This document shows positions 37,992 through 46,336 of a DNA stretch of 64,000 nucleotides, in pieces. The notes under the pieces were generated by a model, which ran no database searches, was not told where the DNA came from, and worked only from the letters and a program-made list of their open reading frames with translations. Position 1 is the stretch's first letter; every line of letters begins with the position of its first letter. Origin of the DNA: Epsilonproteobacteria bacterium tcs-49 (lineage in GTDB: Bacteria; Campylobacterota; Campylobacteria; Campylobacterales; Sulfurovaceae); NCBI GenBank assembly GCA_002049495.1, contig LLYS01000012.1, positions 1 to 64,000 on the forward strand, written 5' to 3'. A program made the position numbers and the translations under genes.

Positions 37992-38205
37992 TTTCGATGC
38001 CTTCCATCGGGTCAACCTCTGAGGCATCGGCCATAGCCACCCATTCGGCCCAGGAGTAAACCGCGGCAGGGGATTCTGCATCGTGAGCGCCTACCGGGGC
38101 TTCGGATTCCCATTCAGCGGCCTGAGCGGTAGCGGCGGCTTCATCGGTGAATCCGACAACGCGGAGCAGTTTGGAAGATGTAGCAACGTGAGTGAATGTG
38201 GTCAT
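37984..38205 (-). CDS. Small Ala/Glu-rich cassette protein
   Basis: 73 residues, acidic and Ala-rich, no membrane segment, starts MTTFTHVATSSKLLRVVGFTD split by a predicted strand and helix. Unknown family. First gene of a two-gene cassette with the HTH gene (8-base overlap). Could be the partner or toxin/antitoxin half of the HTH protein, but nothing in sequence proves it. Confidence 0.6.
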   Translation of the reverse strand: MTTFTHVATSSKLLRVVGFTDEAAATAQAAEWESEAPVGAHDAESPAAVYSWAEWVAMADASEVDPMEGIENA

Positions 38206-38265
38206 GGTGATTCTCCAGCCCCTGAATCCCCCGAGGCGCGGTATGTAGCGTCTGGCTACGGTTTA

Positions 38266-38294
38266 ATAATGGCACGGATTCCGTGCAATTGCAA
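38266..38294 (-). promoter_or_regulatory. Cassette promoter with palindromic operator
   Basis: On the minus strand TTGCAA (-35, 38289-38294), 17-base spacer, CATTAT (-10, 38266-38271). The spacer is filled by a perfect 15-base palindrome, GCACGGA-A-TCCGTGC (38272-38286), a likely binding site for the HTH protein of the operon. Confidence 0.6.
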
Positions 38295-38340
38295 GTGCAG
38301 AAACGAAAATATTTCTCGGGCGCTGAACTAGCGCTCTAAC

Positions 38341-38473
38341 TATTTATTAAACATACAAAATGTACATTTATTATCGATATACCACAATATTCACACATTT
38401 TGTAAAGCATAAATTAAACACTAATATTAGCAAAAAATTATTAAATATTCTATATCGATTCAGTTTTACGTTA
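38341..38473. other. AT-rich spacer at the proximal end of the array
   Basis: Gene-free, very AT-rich stretch between the first cassette (starts at 38340) and the toxin-antitoxin remnant. This is where attI and a divergent intI would be expected; I see neither a recombinase frame nor a recognisable attI. Together with the cassette leader it makes ~315 bases without a gene. Confidence 0.6.
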
Positions 38474-38502
38474 TTGACTTATAGGCGAATATCGCCTATA
38501 AT
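38474..38502 (+). promoter_or_regulatory. Sigma-70 promoter with inverted-repeat operator
   Basis: TTGACT, exact 17-base spacer, TATAAT. A perfect inverted repeat, arms TTATAGGCGA (38479-38488) and TCGCCTATAA (38492-38501) with a three-base centre, covers the spacer and -10. A tight autoregulatory operator for the downstream toxin-antitoxin-like pair is the natural reading. Confidence 0.85.
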
Positions 38503-38529
38503 AAAAGATGAAAGGATCTAAATGACACC

Positions 38530-38826
38530 GTGGTTTTTGATCCCGAAGATTACTCTCAAAATCTATTTTGGCAATCGAAAGGAAAAAGTGAACAAAAGGT
38601 ATACTCGATCATTTCCAAGTATCTGTCCACGATGAATAAAAATGATATCAAGATGCTGTGTAGCCAATTTGGTAAAACCATAGTCAAAAGCGTACTTAAA
38701 GACAGATATAAAAAGATGTATGCAAAGGGGTACATCTCCACAAACGGCATCGATATACCGTTAAGCGGGAAATTTGAACACAATGAAATCTATAAACAAC
38801 TTATGGGGATGATAGATGACTGCTGA
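38530..38826 (+). CDS. Putative antitoxin partner of an AbiEii-like toxin
   Basis: 98 residues, helical, basic, unknown family; contains LCSQFGKTIVKSVLKDRYKKM. Start is uncertain: GTG at 38530 lies 14 bases from AAAGGA (38511-38516), whereas the better placed ATG at 38522 is out of frame, hinting at a small indel at the start. Its last codons overlap the ATG of the AbiEii-like remnant, the usual antitoxin-toxin layout, and the operator lies upstream. Confidence 0.55.
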   Translation: MVFDPEDYSQNLFWQSKGKSEQKVYSIISKYLSTMNKNDIKMLCSQFGKTIVKSVLKDRYKKMYAKGYISTNGIDIPLSGKFEHNEIYKQLMGMIDDC

Positions 38827-39127
38827 TGTCAAACGAGCTCTTGATAAAATCTCTCATCACGCCATCTTTAACGATGAGTTATACTTCACGGGAGGTACGG
38901 CTTTATCGTATTATTTGCAGCATAGAGTCTCTGAAGATTCTGACTTGCAATGAGATGATTAGCGTATTTTCGCAAATGGACGCTACGATCACCTCCGCCA
39001 GCAATATCAAAAACCTCATCAACTCAAAAATGAACCCCGCGACGACGAAGCCGTCTATCTCAGCCAAAGCGATACAAACAATCTCTCCTTTGACGAAATC
39101 AAAAAAAGCGTTCTTGCAAAATTATGA
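38816..39127 (+). pseudogene. Remnant of an AbiEii/AbiGii nucleotidyltransferase toxin
   Basis: ATG 38816 encodes 45 residues with the nucleotidyltransferase signature FTGGTALSYYLQ then RVSEDSDL, ending at TGA 38951-38953. Full-length family members are several times longer. Past the stop, a shifted frame (about 38990-39127) encodes a C-terminal-looking piece ending SFDEIKKSVLAKL. An internal deletion and frameshift have therefore destroyed the toxin. The end abuts the acyl-CoA dehydrogenase-like gene. Confidence 0.7.
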
Positions 39128-40114
39128 CGAGGCAGTGTTGTCCTCACCGATAAACCGCTGTTTAAACAGCTCCTTGAGTGTGGGGTTCAGTCCGTTGGCG
39201 TTAAACATGATCAGCTCGCGGTAGAGCCGCTGCAGCGCGTCGCTTGCGAGCACCGAGGCGCCGCCTTTGAGCGTCATGGCGGTGGTGACGATCTGCTGCG
39301 AAAGCGCAAACAGCTCCACACGCAACAGATCCAGCTCCTCGATGTCGCTTGATGCCATAAAGCGCTTTCGTATCGCCGCGAGCTTCTGCTTTGCGGCGCC
39401 TGCGAACTCCGCATCCTGCACATACCCCAGCGCCGCTTCCCCCAGCCCGTAGAGGCAGAAGTGCACCGTCTTTGACGCGGATTTCTTTTTGGTGTAGTTG
39501 CCCACGGGGTTTGCCGAGACCACGTTTTGGCCCGGTACGAAAAAGTTGCCGAGTTCGATATCCACCGTATAGAGCCCGTATCCCACAAAGGTGGCGTCCG
39601 CAGCGCCCACCGCAAAGCCCTCACCCGAGGCAAAGGGCGCGACCGCTTCCATCTCCTGCCCTTCGCAGTGAAAGCCGATCAGCAGCGTATCGAAGATGCG
39701 GTAGCCGCTTGCCCAGCGCAGGGTGCCGGTGAGTTTGTAGCCCCCCTCTACGCGCTCGGCACTCACCGCGGTGTGGGGCAGTCGGAGGTGGTTGATGGCG
39801 ATGCCGCAGCGCTTGGCGATATAGGCTTTGCTTTTGGCAAAGCTGTTTTTGAGCATGATGTTGTGCGCGGCTAGAATCTGGATCACCAAAAACGCCAAAG
39901 TCCCCGAGACGCTTGTGAGCATGGTAAAAAGCTCCAGCTTGCGCTCGTCCTGGTGCTGCTTTGGCAGTCGCGCGATCTTCAATACGCCGCTTTCATGCAC
40001 CGCATCAAACATCTTTTCAAGCTCTTTATAATCACAGTCTGCTTTGTTGGCGTCAAAGCTTCGCAGCTTTGTGCGCAGCTTTTGCAGCGCTGCCGTATAC
40101 TCCGATATCTCCAT
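39122..40114 (-). CDS. Acyl-CoA dehydrogenase-like protein
   Basis: 330 residues, short for the family (~380). Order of helical N-domain, middle beta domain (LTGTLRWASGYRIFDTLLIG, split, with VEGGYKLTG as in ACADs) and C-terminal helices is recognisable, but the usual catalytic glutamate and FAD motifs are not evident. Related flavoprotein monooxygenases/DszC-like proteins are possible. No beta-oxidation genes nearby. Role uncertain. Confidence 0.7.
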   Translation of the reverse strand: MEISEYTAALQKLRTKLRSFDANKADCDYKELEKMFDAVHESGVLKIARLPKQHQDERKLELFTMLTSVSGTLAFLVIQILAAHNIMLKNSFAKSKAYIAKRCGIAINHLRLPHTAVSAERVEGGYKLTGTLRWASGYRIFDTLLIGFHCEGQEMEAVAPFASGEGFAVGAADATFVGYGLYTVDIELGNFFVPGQNVVSANPVGNYTKKKSASKTVHFCLYGLGEAALGYVQDAEFAGAAKQKLAAIRKRFMASSDIEELDLLRVELFALSQQIVTTAMTLKGGASVLASDALQRLYRELIMFNANGLNPTLKELFKQRFIGEDNTASS

Positions 40115-40213
40115 CTTTTCTCCGCTTTTTTACCCCGTATTGTAGCAAAAGGGGATAAATTAAAAAAAACCGGATTTATGCTAAAATCACGGTAAAAAAG
40201 AAAAAGGATCTTC

Positions 40214-40591
40214 ATGCAAAGCGTACAAACGGACAAGGCACCCCAGGCTATCGGCCCCTACTCCCAGGCTATCATCAACCGCGACATCGTCTACACCTCC
40301 GGACAGATCGCCCTGACCCCCGAAGGGGAGATGATCGAAGCCGATATCGTCAAACAGACCCATCAGGTATTTCAAAACCTCAAAGCGGTACTGGAAGAAG
40401 CCGACAGCAGTTTGCAAAACGTGATCAAAGTATCACTCTTTTTAGCCGATATGGACGATTTTGCCACGGTAAACGAGATCTACGCCGAGTATTTCGACGG
40501 CCACCAACCCGCCAGAAGCGCCGTAGCGGTCAAGACGCTGCCCAAAAACGCGCTTATCGAGATCGACGTTATCGCCAACGTCAGACTCTAA
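40214..40591 (+). CDS. ridA: RidA family enamine/imine deaminase
   Basis: 125 residues, trimeric YjgF fold. [12 protein letters not shown] at the start, YTSGQI, and [21 protein letters not shown]-type C-terminus (catalytic Arg and Glu) are classic RidA. Hydrolyses reactive 2-aminoacrylate from PLP enzymes. AAAAAGGA precedes the ATG; a Campylobacter-like -10 (TATGCTAAAAT) lies around 40176. Confidence 0.95.
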   Translation: MQSVQTDKAPQAIGPYSQAIINRDIVYTSGQIALTPEGEMIEADIVKQTHQVFQNLKAVLEEADSSLQNVIKVSLFLADMDDFATVNEIYAEYFDGHQPARSAVAVKTLPKNALIEIDVIANVRL

Positions 40592-40621
40592 CCCCTCCCT
40601 CCCGGGAGATCAGGAGACCCC

Positions 40622-41557
40622 ATGCACCCCCGATGCCGCTTCGGACTCAACGAGCACAAACCCTTTTTAGACGCTCATCACGACCACGATCACGGACACA
40701 GCCACGACCACAGGGGCACGGATAAAAAGCTGCTCAAAATTGCTTTGGCGATCACCTTTGTGACGATGATAGCGGAGTTTGTCGCGGGCTTTATCTCCAA
40801 CTCTTTGGCGCTGATTTCAGACGCGATCCACATGTTCACCCACTCCTTCGCGCTGATCATCTCCCTGGCAGCTATCATCATCGCCGCGAAGGAAGCGCCG
40901 CTATCCAAGACCTTTGGCTACTACCGCGCGGAAGTGCTCGCGGCCTTTATCAACGGGCTGACGATCCTGCTTTCTATCGTGTGGATTTTATATGAAGCCG
41001 TTGAGCGGATGCTGCACCCGGCCGCCATCGATATCGGCACGGCGATCACGGTAGCGACGATCGGGCTGGTGGTCAATATCATCACGGGCGTGATCTTGAT
41101 GCAGGGGGACAAAAACAACCTCAACCTGCGCTCGGCGTTTATCCATATGCTCAGTGACGCCCTCTCCTCGGTGGCGATCATCATCGGCTACGTGGTGATC
41201 TATTTTACCCAGTGGTATTTTATCGACGTAGCGCTGGCGCTGCTGGTGGCTTTTGTCATCGGCAGATGGGCGGTGGGGATACTCAAAAGCTCTACCAACA
41301 CGCTGATGGAGAGTTCGCCGCTGGATATCAACGAAGTCAAAACCTTCATCGAAGAGTGCGAAGAGGGGATCATCGAGCTGCACGACGTGCATATCTGGGA
41401 GATTACGCAGGATATGTACAACATGACCGCCCACGTCAAGATCGAAAAACGGATGCTACAACACTACGAAGAGTTGCTGCGAAAGATGAACGAAGATTTG
41501 AAACAGCGATACAAAATCGTCCACACGACCTTTCAGATCGAGTGGGAGGAGGAGTAG
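40622..41557 (+). CDS. CDF family metal cation efflux protein
   Basis: 311 residues. His-rich N-terminus (HDHDHGHSHDH, ~22-33), six membrane helices with the ZitB-like metal sites SDAIHMFTHS in TM2 and HMLSDALSSV in TM5, and a cytoplasmic C-terminal domain. Exports Zn2+ or related divalent cations in exchange for protons. 30 bases after ridA; GGAGATCAGGAGACCCC leader. Confidence 0.93.
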   Translation: MHPRCRFGLNEHKPFLDAHHDHDHGHSHDHRGTDKKLLKIALAITFVTMIAEFVAGFISNSLALISDAIHMFTHSFALIISLAAIIIAAKEAPLSKTFGYYRAEVLAAFINGLTILLSIVWILYEAVERMLHPAAIDIGTAITVATIGLVVNIITGVILMQGDKNNLNLRSAFIHMLSDALSSVAIIIGYVVIYFTQWYFIDVALALLVAFVIGRWAVGILKSSTNTLMESSPLDINEVKTFIEECEEGIIELHDVHIWEITQDMYNMTAHVKIEKRMLQHYEELLRKMNEDLKQRYKIVHTTFQIEWEEE

Positions 41558-41560
41558 GCC

Positions 41561-42130
41561 CTACTCCTCAAAAGCGCTGTCGATAATTTGGCAGATGGTG
41601 TGTCCGATGAGGATATGCATCTCCTGGATGCGCGGCGTATTGTCCGAAGGAACCACGAGGTTGATATCGCAATAGCCGTTCATCTCGCCCCCGCCCTTGC
41701 CGCTGAGGCCGACAATCTTGCACTTGCGCTCCTTGGCAAGCTTGAGCGCTTCGATGACGTTGGCGCTGTTGCCGCTGGTGGAGATGCCGATCACCACGTC
41801 GCCCTCTGCGGCAAACGCTTCAAGCTGGCGGGAAAACACCCGATCAAACCCGTAGTCGTTGCCGATCGCCGTCAGCGCCGACGTGTCCGTAGTCAGCGCG
41901 ATAGCGGGCAGCGACTGCCGCTCCGTTTTGTAGCGTCCGGTAAGTTCCGCGGCGATATGCTGCGCGTCGGCCGCGCTGCCGCCGTTGCCAAAAAGGATGA
42001 TCTTTTTGCCCTTTTTCAGCGCTTCCACGCTCAAAAGCGCGGCGGTATAGATGTGGTGCTGCATCCCCGCCACCGTCTCTTCAAACACCTTTTGGTGCGA
42101 AATCATCTCCTGTTCGATAATGCTTAGCAT
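41561..42130 (-). CDS. gmhA: Sedoheptulose-7-phosphate isomerase
   Basis: 189 residues, SIS-domain enzyme, first step of ADP-heptose synthesis for LPS core. [22 protein letters not shown] (~47-68) and [14 protein letters not shown] are diagnostic. Last gene of gmhB-hldD-hldE-gmhA. Confidence 0.96.
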   Translation of the reverse strand: MLSIIEQEMISHQKVFEETVAGMQHHIYTAALLSVEALKKGKKIILFGNGGSAADAQHIAAELTGRYKTERQSLPAIALTTDTSALTAIGNDYGFDRVFSRQLEAFAAEGDVVIGISTSGNSANVIEALKLAKERKCKIVGLSGKGGGEMNGYCDINLVVPSDNTPRIQEMHILIGHTICQIIDSAFEE

Positions 42131-42131
42131 A

Positions 42132-43538
42132 CTAATTCCTGATCTTTTCTATGGTAGAGGTGGTTGAGCGCCCTTCGACGAAATCGATCAGCTTGACCTC
42201 TTTGGCGATATCGCTGCCCACGACCTCTTTGCCCTCATAATCCGCGCCCTTTACCAGCACGTCGGGCTGTACCGCTTTGATCAGCTCGTAGGGGGTATCC
42301 TCCTCAAAAAGCACCACGTGGTCCACCACTTCCAGCGCCGCCAGCAGATACGCCCGGTCGTATTCGCCGTTGACGGGGCGACCCTCACCTTTGAGCCGGC
42401 GTACCGACTCGTCGCTGTTAAGCCCCACGATCAGCACGTCGCCCTCGGCTTTTGCTTTTTCCAGGTACTGTACGTGCCCCAGATGCAAAATATCGAAACA
42501 ACCGTTGGTAAAGATAATCTTCTTGCCCCGGCTACGCAGATCCTTGCACAGCTCCTTGATCTGCTCGCAATCTTTGATATGCTCGTCGCTGCTGCTTTTG
42601 TGCAGCGAGGATTCATACTCGATCACCTCTTCGATGCTCACCGTAGCACTGCCCAGCTTGCCCACGGCGACCGCGGCGGCGGAGTTGGCAAAAGCGGCCG
42701 CTTGTTTGATGTCGTGGCCGCACGCCAGCGCGAAGCCCAGCGAAGCCAGCACCGTATCCCCCGCGCCGGTGACGTCGTACACTTCCCGCGCGACGGTGGG
42801 GATGACGTGCATATCCTCGCCGAAGATCGCGATCCCGTCTTCGGAGAGGGTCACGACGGCGTATTCCAGATCCAGATCGGTGCGCAGTTTGTTGCCCACC
42901 CGCTGCAGCTCGCTTTTGGCGTCGATGCCCGTCGCTTCGGAAGCTTCCTTTCGGTTTGGCGTGATCAGATAGGCGCCTTTGTACTTCTCATAATCGGTCC
43001 CTTTGGGATCGACCAGCACTTTGCGATCCGCTTTTTTGGCGATCTTGATCAGTTCACGGGTGAGCCTGTCGGTGAGCACCCCCTTGCCGTAATCGGAAAG
43101 CAGCACGATATCCACGTCGATGATCGCCGTTTCATAATACTCCAGTATCTTGTTTTCAAGCTCTCTGCTGATATCTTCCTTGCTTTCGTTGTCAAAGCGT
43201 ACCACCTGGTGTTTTTGCGCGATGACGCGGCTTTTTTTGCTGGTCTTGCGTCCCGCTTCCACAAAGAGGCGATCCTCATACTTATCCAGCAGCGAGCGCA
43301 TACTTTTAGCGTTATCATCATCGCCCACGACGCTGACGACGCGCAGCCGCGCCCCCATAGTCTTGAGGTTGTTGATCACATTGCCAGCGCCGCCGAGTAC
43401 CATCGATTCGTTTTGTACCTCTACGACCTGCACGGGAGCTTCGGGGGAGATACGTTCGCAATCGCCCCACAGGTAGTGATCGATCATCAAATCGCCGATC
43501 ACCATGATTCTTGGGTCACGTCCTTTAAGTTCAAGCAT
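42132..43538 (-). CDS. hldE: Bifunctional heptose kinase/adenylyltransferase HldE
   Basis: 468 residues from ATG 43538, just before the hldD stop (the further upstream ATG at 43556 has no RBS). Ribokinase-like N-domain ([28 protein letters not shown]) phosphorylates heptose 7-phosphate; C-terminal nucleotidyltransferase ([17 protein letters not shown]) makes ADP-heptose. Confidence 0.96.
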   Translation of the reverse strand: MLELKGRDPRIMVIGDLMIDHYLWGDCERISPEAPVQVVEVQNESMVLGGAGNVINNLKTMGARLRVVSVVGDDDNAKSMRSLLDKYEDRLFVEAGRKTSKKSRVIAQKHQVVRFDNESKEDISRELENKILEYYETAIIDVDIVLLSDYGKGVLTDRLTRELIKIAKKADRKVLVDPKGTDYEKYKGAYLITPNRKEASEATGIDAKSELQRVGNKLRTDLDLEYAVVTLSEDGIAIFGEDMHVIPTVAREVYDVTGAGDTVLASLGFALACGHDIKQAAAFANSAAAVAVGKLGSATVSIEEVIEYESSLHKSSSDEHIKDCEQIKELCKDLRSRGKKIIFTNGCFDILHLGHVQYLEKAKAEGDVLIVGLNSDESVRRLKGEGRPVNGEYDRAYLLAALEVVDHVVLFEEDTPYELIKAVQPDVLVKGADYEGKEVVGSDIAKEVKLIDFVEGRSTTSTIEKIRN

Positions 43539-44520
43539 CAAACAACCCCTTTTCATATATAGTTTTGATATCGTTTACGTAATCTTCGATCCCCGCTTCG
43601 AGACTGAAGCGCGGTTCATACCCCAGCTTTTCCTTCGTCTTGGCGATGTCGGCTTCGGTATGGTTTTGGTAAAAGCTGTAGGGGTTGTCAAAGTATTCGA
43701 TCTGCTTCTCCATCCCCAGGCTGGCGTTGAGCCCCGCGACGATATCTTTAAACATCCGCGCGTTGCCGCTGCCCACGTTATACACGCCGCTCTGCCCCGC
43801 CGTGGCGGCTTTGATATTGGCTTGTACCACATCGTCGATATAGACGAAATCACGCTTTTGCTCGCCGTATTTGAACAATCTGGGATTTTTGCCCGCGAGC
43901 ATCTGCAGTCCCAGCTGCAAAATCATCGAAGCGGTGGTGCCTTTATAGAGTTCTCGCGGTCCGTATACGTTGAAATAGCGCAAGCCTGCGATGGTGATAT
44001 CGCTCTTTTGCATATACTCATAGGCGATATTGTCCATCATCAGTTTGCTAAAGCCGTAAACGTTTTCGGGTTCTTCGCCGCTGCCCACGCTGTTGGGCGC
44101 GGGGGAGTTGCCGTAGGTCCCCGCGCTGCTGGCATAGACCATCGCAGCGTTTTTGCGCACGCACATATCCAGCAGGTCTTTAAACGCGTTGACGTTGGTT
44201 TGCACCATCAGCTTTTGATCCATCACCGTCGTATCCGAAATCGCCGCCTGGTGAAACATATAATCAAAATCCATCTCCTCCAGCCGCGCCAGATCGGCGG
44301 CGCAGTTGATATCGCCGCTGATCACTTCGCCGTTAAAACCGATCAGGTTTTTAAAATGCCCCAGACTGGTAAAGTGGCCGTTCTCAAACTTGGCGCTGCC
44401 TCTGAAAGAATCAAAAACCACCACCTTACAATTTGGATAATTGTTTTGTAGGTAAAAGGCTACGTTGGCTCCGATGAAGCCCGCGCCTCCCGTGATGATA
44501 ACCGTTTTCTTGTTAAACAT
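43531..44520 (-). CDS. hldD: ADP-glyceromanno-heptose 6-epimerase
   Basis: 329-residue SDR epimerase. NAD(P)-binding GGAGFIGANVAF at the N-terminus, YASSAGTYGN, and YGFSKLMMD with the catalytic Tyr-xxx-Lys. Converts D,D- to L,D-heptose. Overlaps both neighbours, so tightly coupled. Confidence 0.96.
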   Translation of the reverse strand: MFNKKTVIITGGAGFIGANVAFYLQNNYPNCKVVVFDSFRGSAKFENGHFTSLGHFKNLIGFNGEVISGDINCAADLARLEEMDFDYMFHQAAISDTTVMDQKLMVQTNVNAFKDLLDMCVRKNAAMVYASSAGTYGNSPAPNSVGSGEEPENVYGFSKLMMDNIAYEYMQKSDITIAGLRYFNVYGPRELYKGTTASMILQLGLQMLAGKNPRLFKYGEQKRDFVYIDDVVQANIKAATAGQSGVYNVGSGNARMFKDIVAGLNASLGMEKQIEYFDNPYSFYQNHTEADIAKTKEKLGYEPRFSLEAGIEDYVNDIKTIYEKGLFDA

Positions 44521-45031
44521 GTAAAACCTTTTGTAACTGCTCTATTGTTTCTATCTCTATATTCGCCGCGTCGCTTTTTGCGCCGACGATGATCCTGGTT
44601 CCGATGCCCGCTTTTTGCGCGGCTTGCATATCGCTTGGTTTATCCCCGACCATAATAGAGTTTTTCAAATCTATATTATAGCGTTTTGCAGCTTCAAGCA
44701 GCATTCCCGCTTCGGGCTTTCTGCACTCACACCCCTCTTCGGGGCCGTGGGGGCAGAAAAACACCTCCGTTATCTCTATGCCCGCTTTGGCAAGTTCGCT
44801 TTTCATATGCGCCGTTACCGCTTCGAAATCTTCGCGGGTGTAGTATCCCCGGCCGATCCCGGACTGGTTGGTAACGACAAAGATCGGGGCTTGAACGCTT
44901 CGTAAAACCTCAAACAGCCCCGGCATAAATTCAAAATCCTCTTTTCTATGGACATAGCCGTGATCAACGTTGATCACTCCGTCTCTATCTAAAAAGAGCG
45001 CTTTTTGTAATTTTGGTTGTGTGTTGCGCAT
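44513..45031 (-). CDS. gmhB: D-glycero-beta-D-manno-heptose-1,7-bisphosphate 7-phosphatase
   Basis: 172 residues, HAD phosphatase with LFLDRDGVINVDHGYV (nucleophile Asp), VTNQSGIGRGYY, and zinc ligands CPHGPEEGCECRKP. First gene of the heptose operon, completing the pathway in one cluster. Confidence 0.95.
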   Translation of the reverse strand: MRNTQPKLQKALFLDRDGVINVDHGYVHRKEDFEFMPGLFEVLRSVQAPIFVVTNQSGIGRGYYTREDFEAVTAHMKSELAKAGIEITEVFFCPHGPEEGCECRKPEAGMLLEAAKRYNIDLKNSIMVGDKPSDMQAAQKAGIGTRIIVGAKSDAANIEIETIEQLQKVLHV

Positions 45032-45109
45032 CGTATCACTTTTCCTTTTATATCATATTATTATAACCCAAGGTGATATAATCTCATATTAATTTAAACA
45101 AAACTCGGT

Positions 45110-45115
45110 TATAAT
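45110..45115 (+). promoter_or_regulatory. -10 box of the cytochrome c gene
   Basis: TATAAT 36 bases upstream of the cytochrome ATG, in an AT-rich leader; no good -35, as usual in this phylum. AAGGGGAAA is the RBS. Confidence 0.55.
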
Positions 45116-45150
45116 CGACTCTGAAATTTTTAACACACAAGGGGAAATAT

Positions 45151-45435
45151 ATGAAAAAAGCAATTATCGCTACTGCTGTTGCAGGTACAATGACTATCGC
45201 TTCTGCCGCGTACAACGTTGCAGTATGTAAGGGATGTCACGGTCAAAACTTCGAGAAAAAAGCACTTGGTGCAAGCAAAGTCGTAAAAGATATGGCTAAA
45301 GCCGATATCGTTGCAGCGCTTAAAGGGTACAAAAACGGAACATACGGCGGAGCTATGAAAGGTACTATGCTAGGACAGGTTGCGAACCTTACTGAAGCCG
45401 ATATGAACGAGATCGCAGAAACATACGGTAAATAA
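45151..45435 (+). CDS. Periplasmic c-type cytochrome, c553-like
   Basis: 94 residues: signal peptide (~1-19), one heme site CKGCH (26-30), and a C-terminal methionine-rich segment (GAMKGTMLGQ) supplying the axial ligand. Class I small cytochrome, likely electron donor to a cbb3 oxidase or other reductase. Own promoter and strong terminator: monocistronic. Confidence 0.92.
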   Translation: MKKAIIATAVAGTMTIASAAYNVAVCKGCHGQNFEKKALGASKVVKDMAKADIVAALKGYKNGTYGGAMKGTMLGQVANLTEADMNEIAETYGK

Positions 45436-45450
45436 TTTACCGTACTGTAT

Positions 45451-45484
45451 GTAACTAAAAGTAGTCTTCGCTACTTTTAGTTAC
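45451..45484. terminator. Strong terminator hairpin
   Basis: A 14-bp perfect stem, GTAACTAAAAGTAG (45451-45464) and CTACTTTTAGTTAC (45471-45484), six-base loop, followed by ACTTTTA. Ends the cytochrome transcript. Confidence 0.85.
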
Positions 45485-45598
45485 ACTTTTACCCCCGAAT
45501 TTAACTAACTTTTTTTTCTAAACTCCCTCCACCTTTAATTTGCTATAATCTGCATTTACATTAATGATTTATAAATAATTACACGATTAGGACTTTCT

Positions 45599-46336
45599 AT
45601 GCAAAATATCGATATGAACTCCCCAGAATTCAAAGCGGAGATGGAAAAAACTGTCAAATTCACCGATAAGGTATGCAACCAGTTCGGCTTTGCCTACAAC
45701 CCCGAAAAAGAGATCAACGAGGGTGTGACCATGGGTCTGGCGCGCAACAAGCTGATGTACGGCAAGCGCTACTGCCCCTGTTTTATGGTGATCGGCGAAA
45801 CCGAGGAGGAGCGAAAAGCGGCCGATAACCGCATCTGCCCCTGTAAACCCGCCCTGGAGGAGGAGATCCCAAACGACGGCAAATGCCACTGCGGTATCTT
45901 CTGTACCCCCGAGTACGCCAAGCTGCACGCTTCCGAGGACAGCGCCGAGGAAACCGCGCACACCCACAGCAGAGGCTTGACGAAAGAGGAGGCGGAGTAC
46001 CTCGTGCAAAAAGAGCAGCTTGACGGCGACGAGCTCGAATCGCTGCTGGAAGCCAGACAGCTGGGCATAGTCGAGTTTGAACTGATCGACTGCCGCGAAG
46101 AGATGGAGTACAAGATGGCGCGTATCGTCGGCACGGACAAGTTGATGCCCACCAGCCGCTTCTACGCCGAAGCCAACGAGATGACGGATAAAATGGATAA
46201 ACAGCTCATCATCTACTGCCACACCGGCAGCCGCAGCTACCAGGTCCAGCACACCATGAAATCCATGGGCTTTAAAAAAGTGGGCAACTTAACACCCGGT
46301 ATCGTAGGCTTTCACGGGGAGATCGAGAAGGGATGA
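45599..46336 (+). CDS. Ferredoxin-thioredoxin reductase catalytic domain fused to rhodanese
   Basis: 245 residues. FTR beta domain with the complete ligand set: CPC (59-61), CPC (80-82), CHC (96-98) and C102, which bind a [4Fe-4S] cluster and form the redox disulfide. After a linker, a rhodanese-like domain (~130-245) with active Cys207 in YCHTGSRS. Suggests a ferredoxin-driven thiol or sulfur-transfer enzyme in the cytoplasm. TATAAT at 45544. Overlaps dapE by four bases. Confidence 0.9.
   Translation: MQNIDMNSPEFKAEMEKTVKFTDKVCNQFGFAYNPEKEINEGVTMGLARNKLMYGKRYCPCFMVIGETEEERKAADNRICPCKPALEEEIPNDGKCHCGIFCTPEYAKLHASEDSAEETAHTHSRGLTKEEAEYLVQKEQLDGDELESLLEARQLGIVEFELIDCREEMEYKMARIVGTDKLMPTSRFYAEANEMTDKMDKQLIIYCHTGSRSYQVQHTMKSMGFKKVGNLTPGIVGFHGEIEKG

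Larger units (their letters stand above)
31664..38340 (-). mobile_element. Gene-cassette array with attC sites, no integrase (CALIN)
   Basis: A 6.7-kb AT-rich block, read on the minus strand from 38340 towards uvrB. Cassette boundaries follow from matched core pairs: for each complete cassette, the RYYYAAC-like core at the gene 3' end is the exact reverse complement of the GTTRRRY-like core at the cassette start. Pairs: GTTATGCA/TGCATAAC (31727 and 32271), GTTATACA/TGTATAAC (32334 and 35361), GTTATGTA/TACATAAC (35424 and 35821), GGTATCTC/GAGATACC (35978 and 36001), GTTAGAGC/GCTCTAAC (37760 and 38333). Between cores are hairpin-forming arms. No tyrosine recombinase of the IntI type is in the window. 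Confidence 0.85.

Noticed and set aside
38341-38521. Search for intI and attI at the proximal end of the cassette array
   Set aside because: No tyrosine-recombinase frame on either strand and no recognisable attI; the next gene is a toxin-antitoxin remnant.
38826-39224. 132-codon plus-strand frame after the antitoxin-like gene
   Set aside because: It crosses the AbiEii remnant in the wrong frame and runs into antisense of the next gene; the toxin signature is in the other frame.
43539-43556. Upstream ATG for hldE
   Set aside because: No RBS, and the ATG at 43538 gives the family-typical N-terminus.
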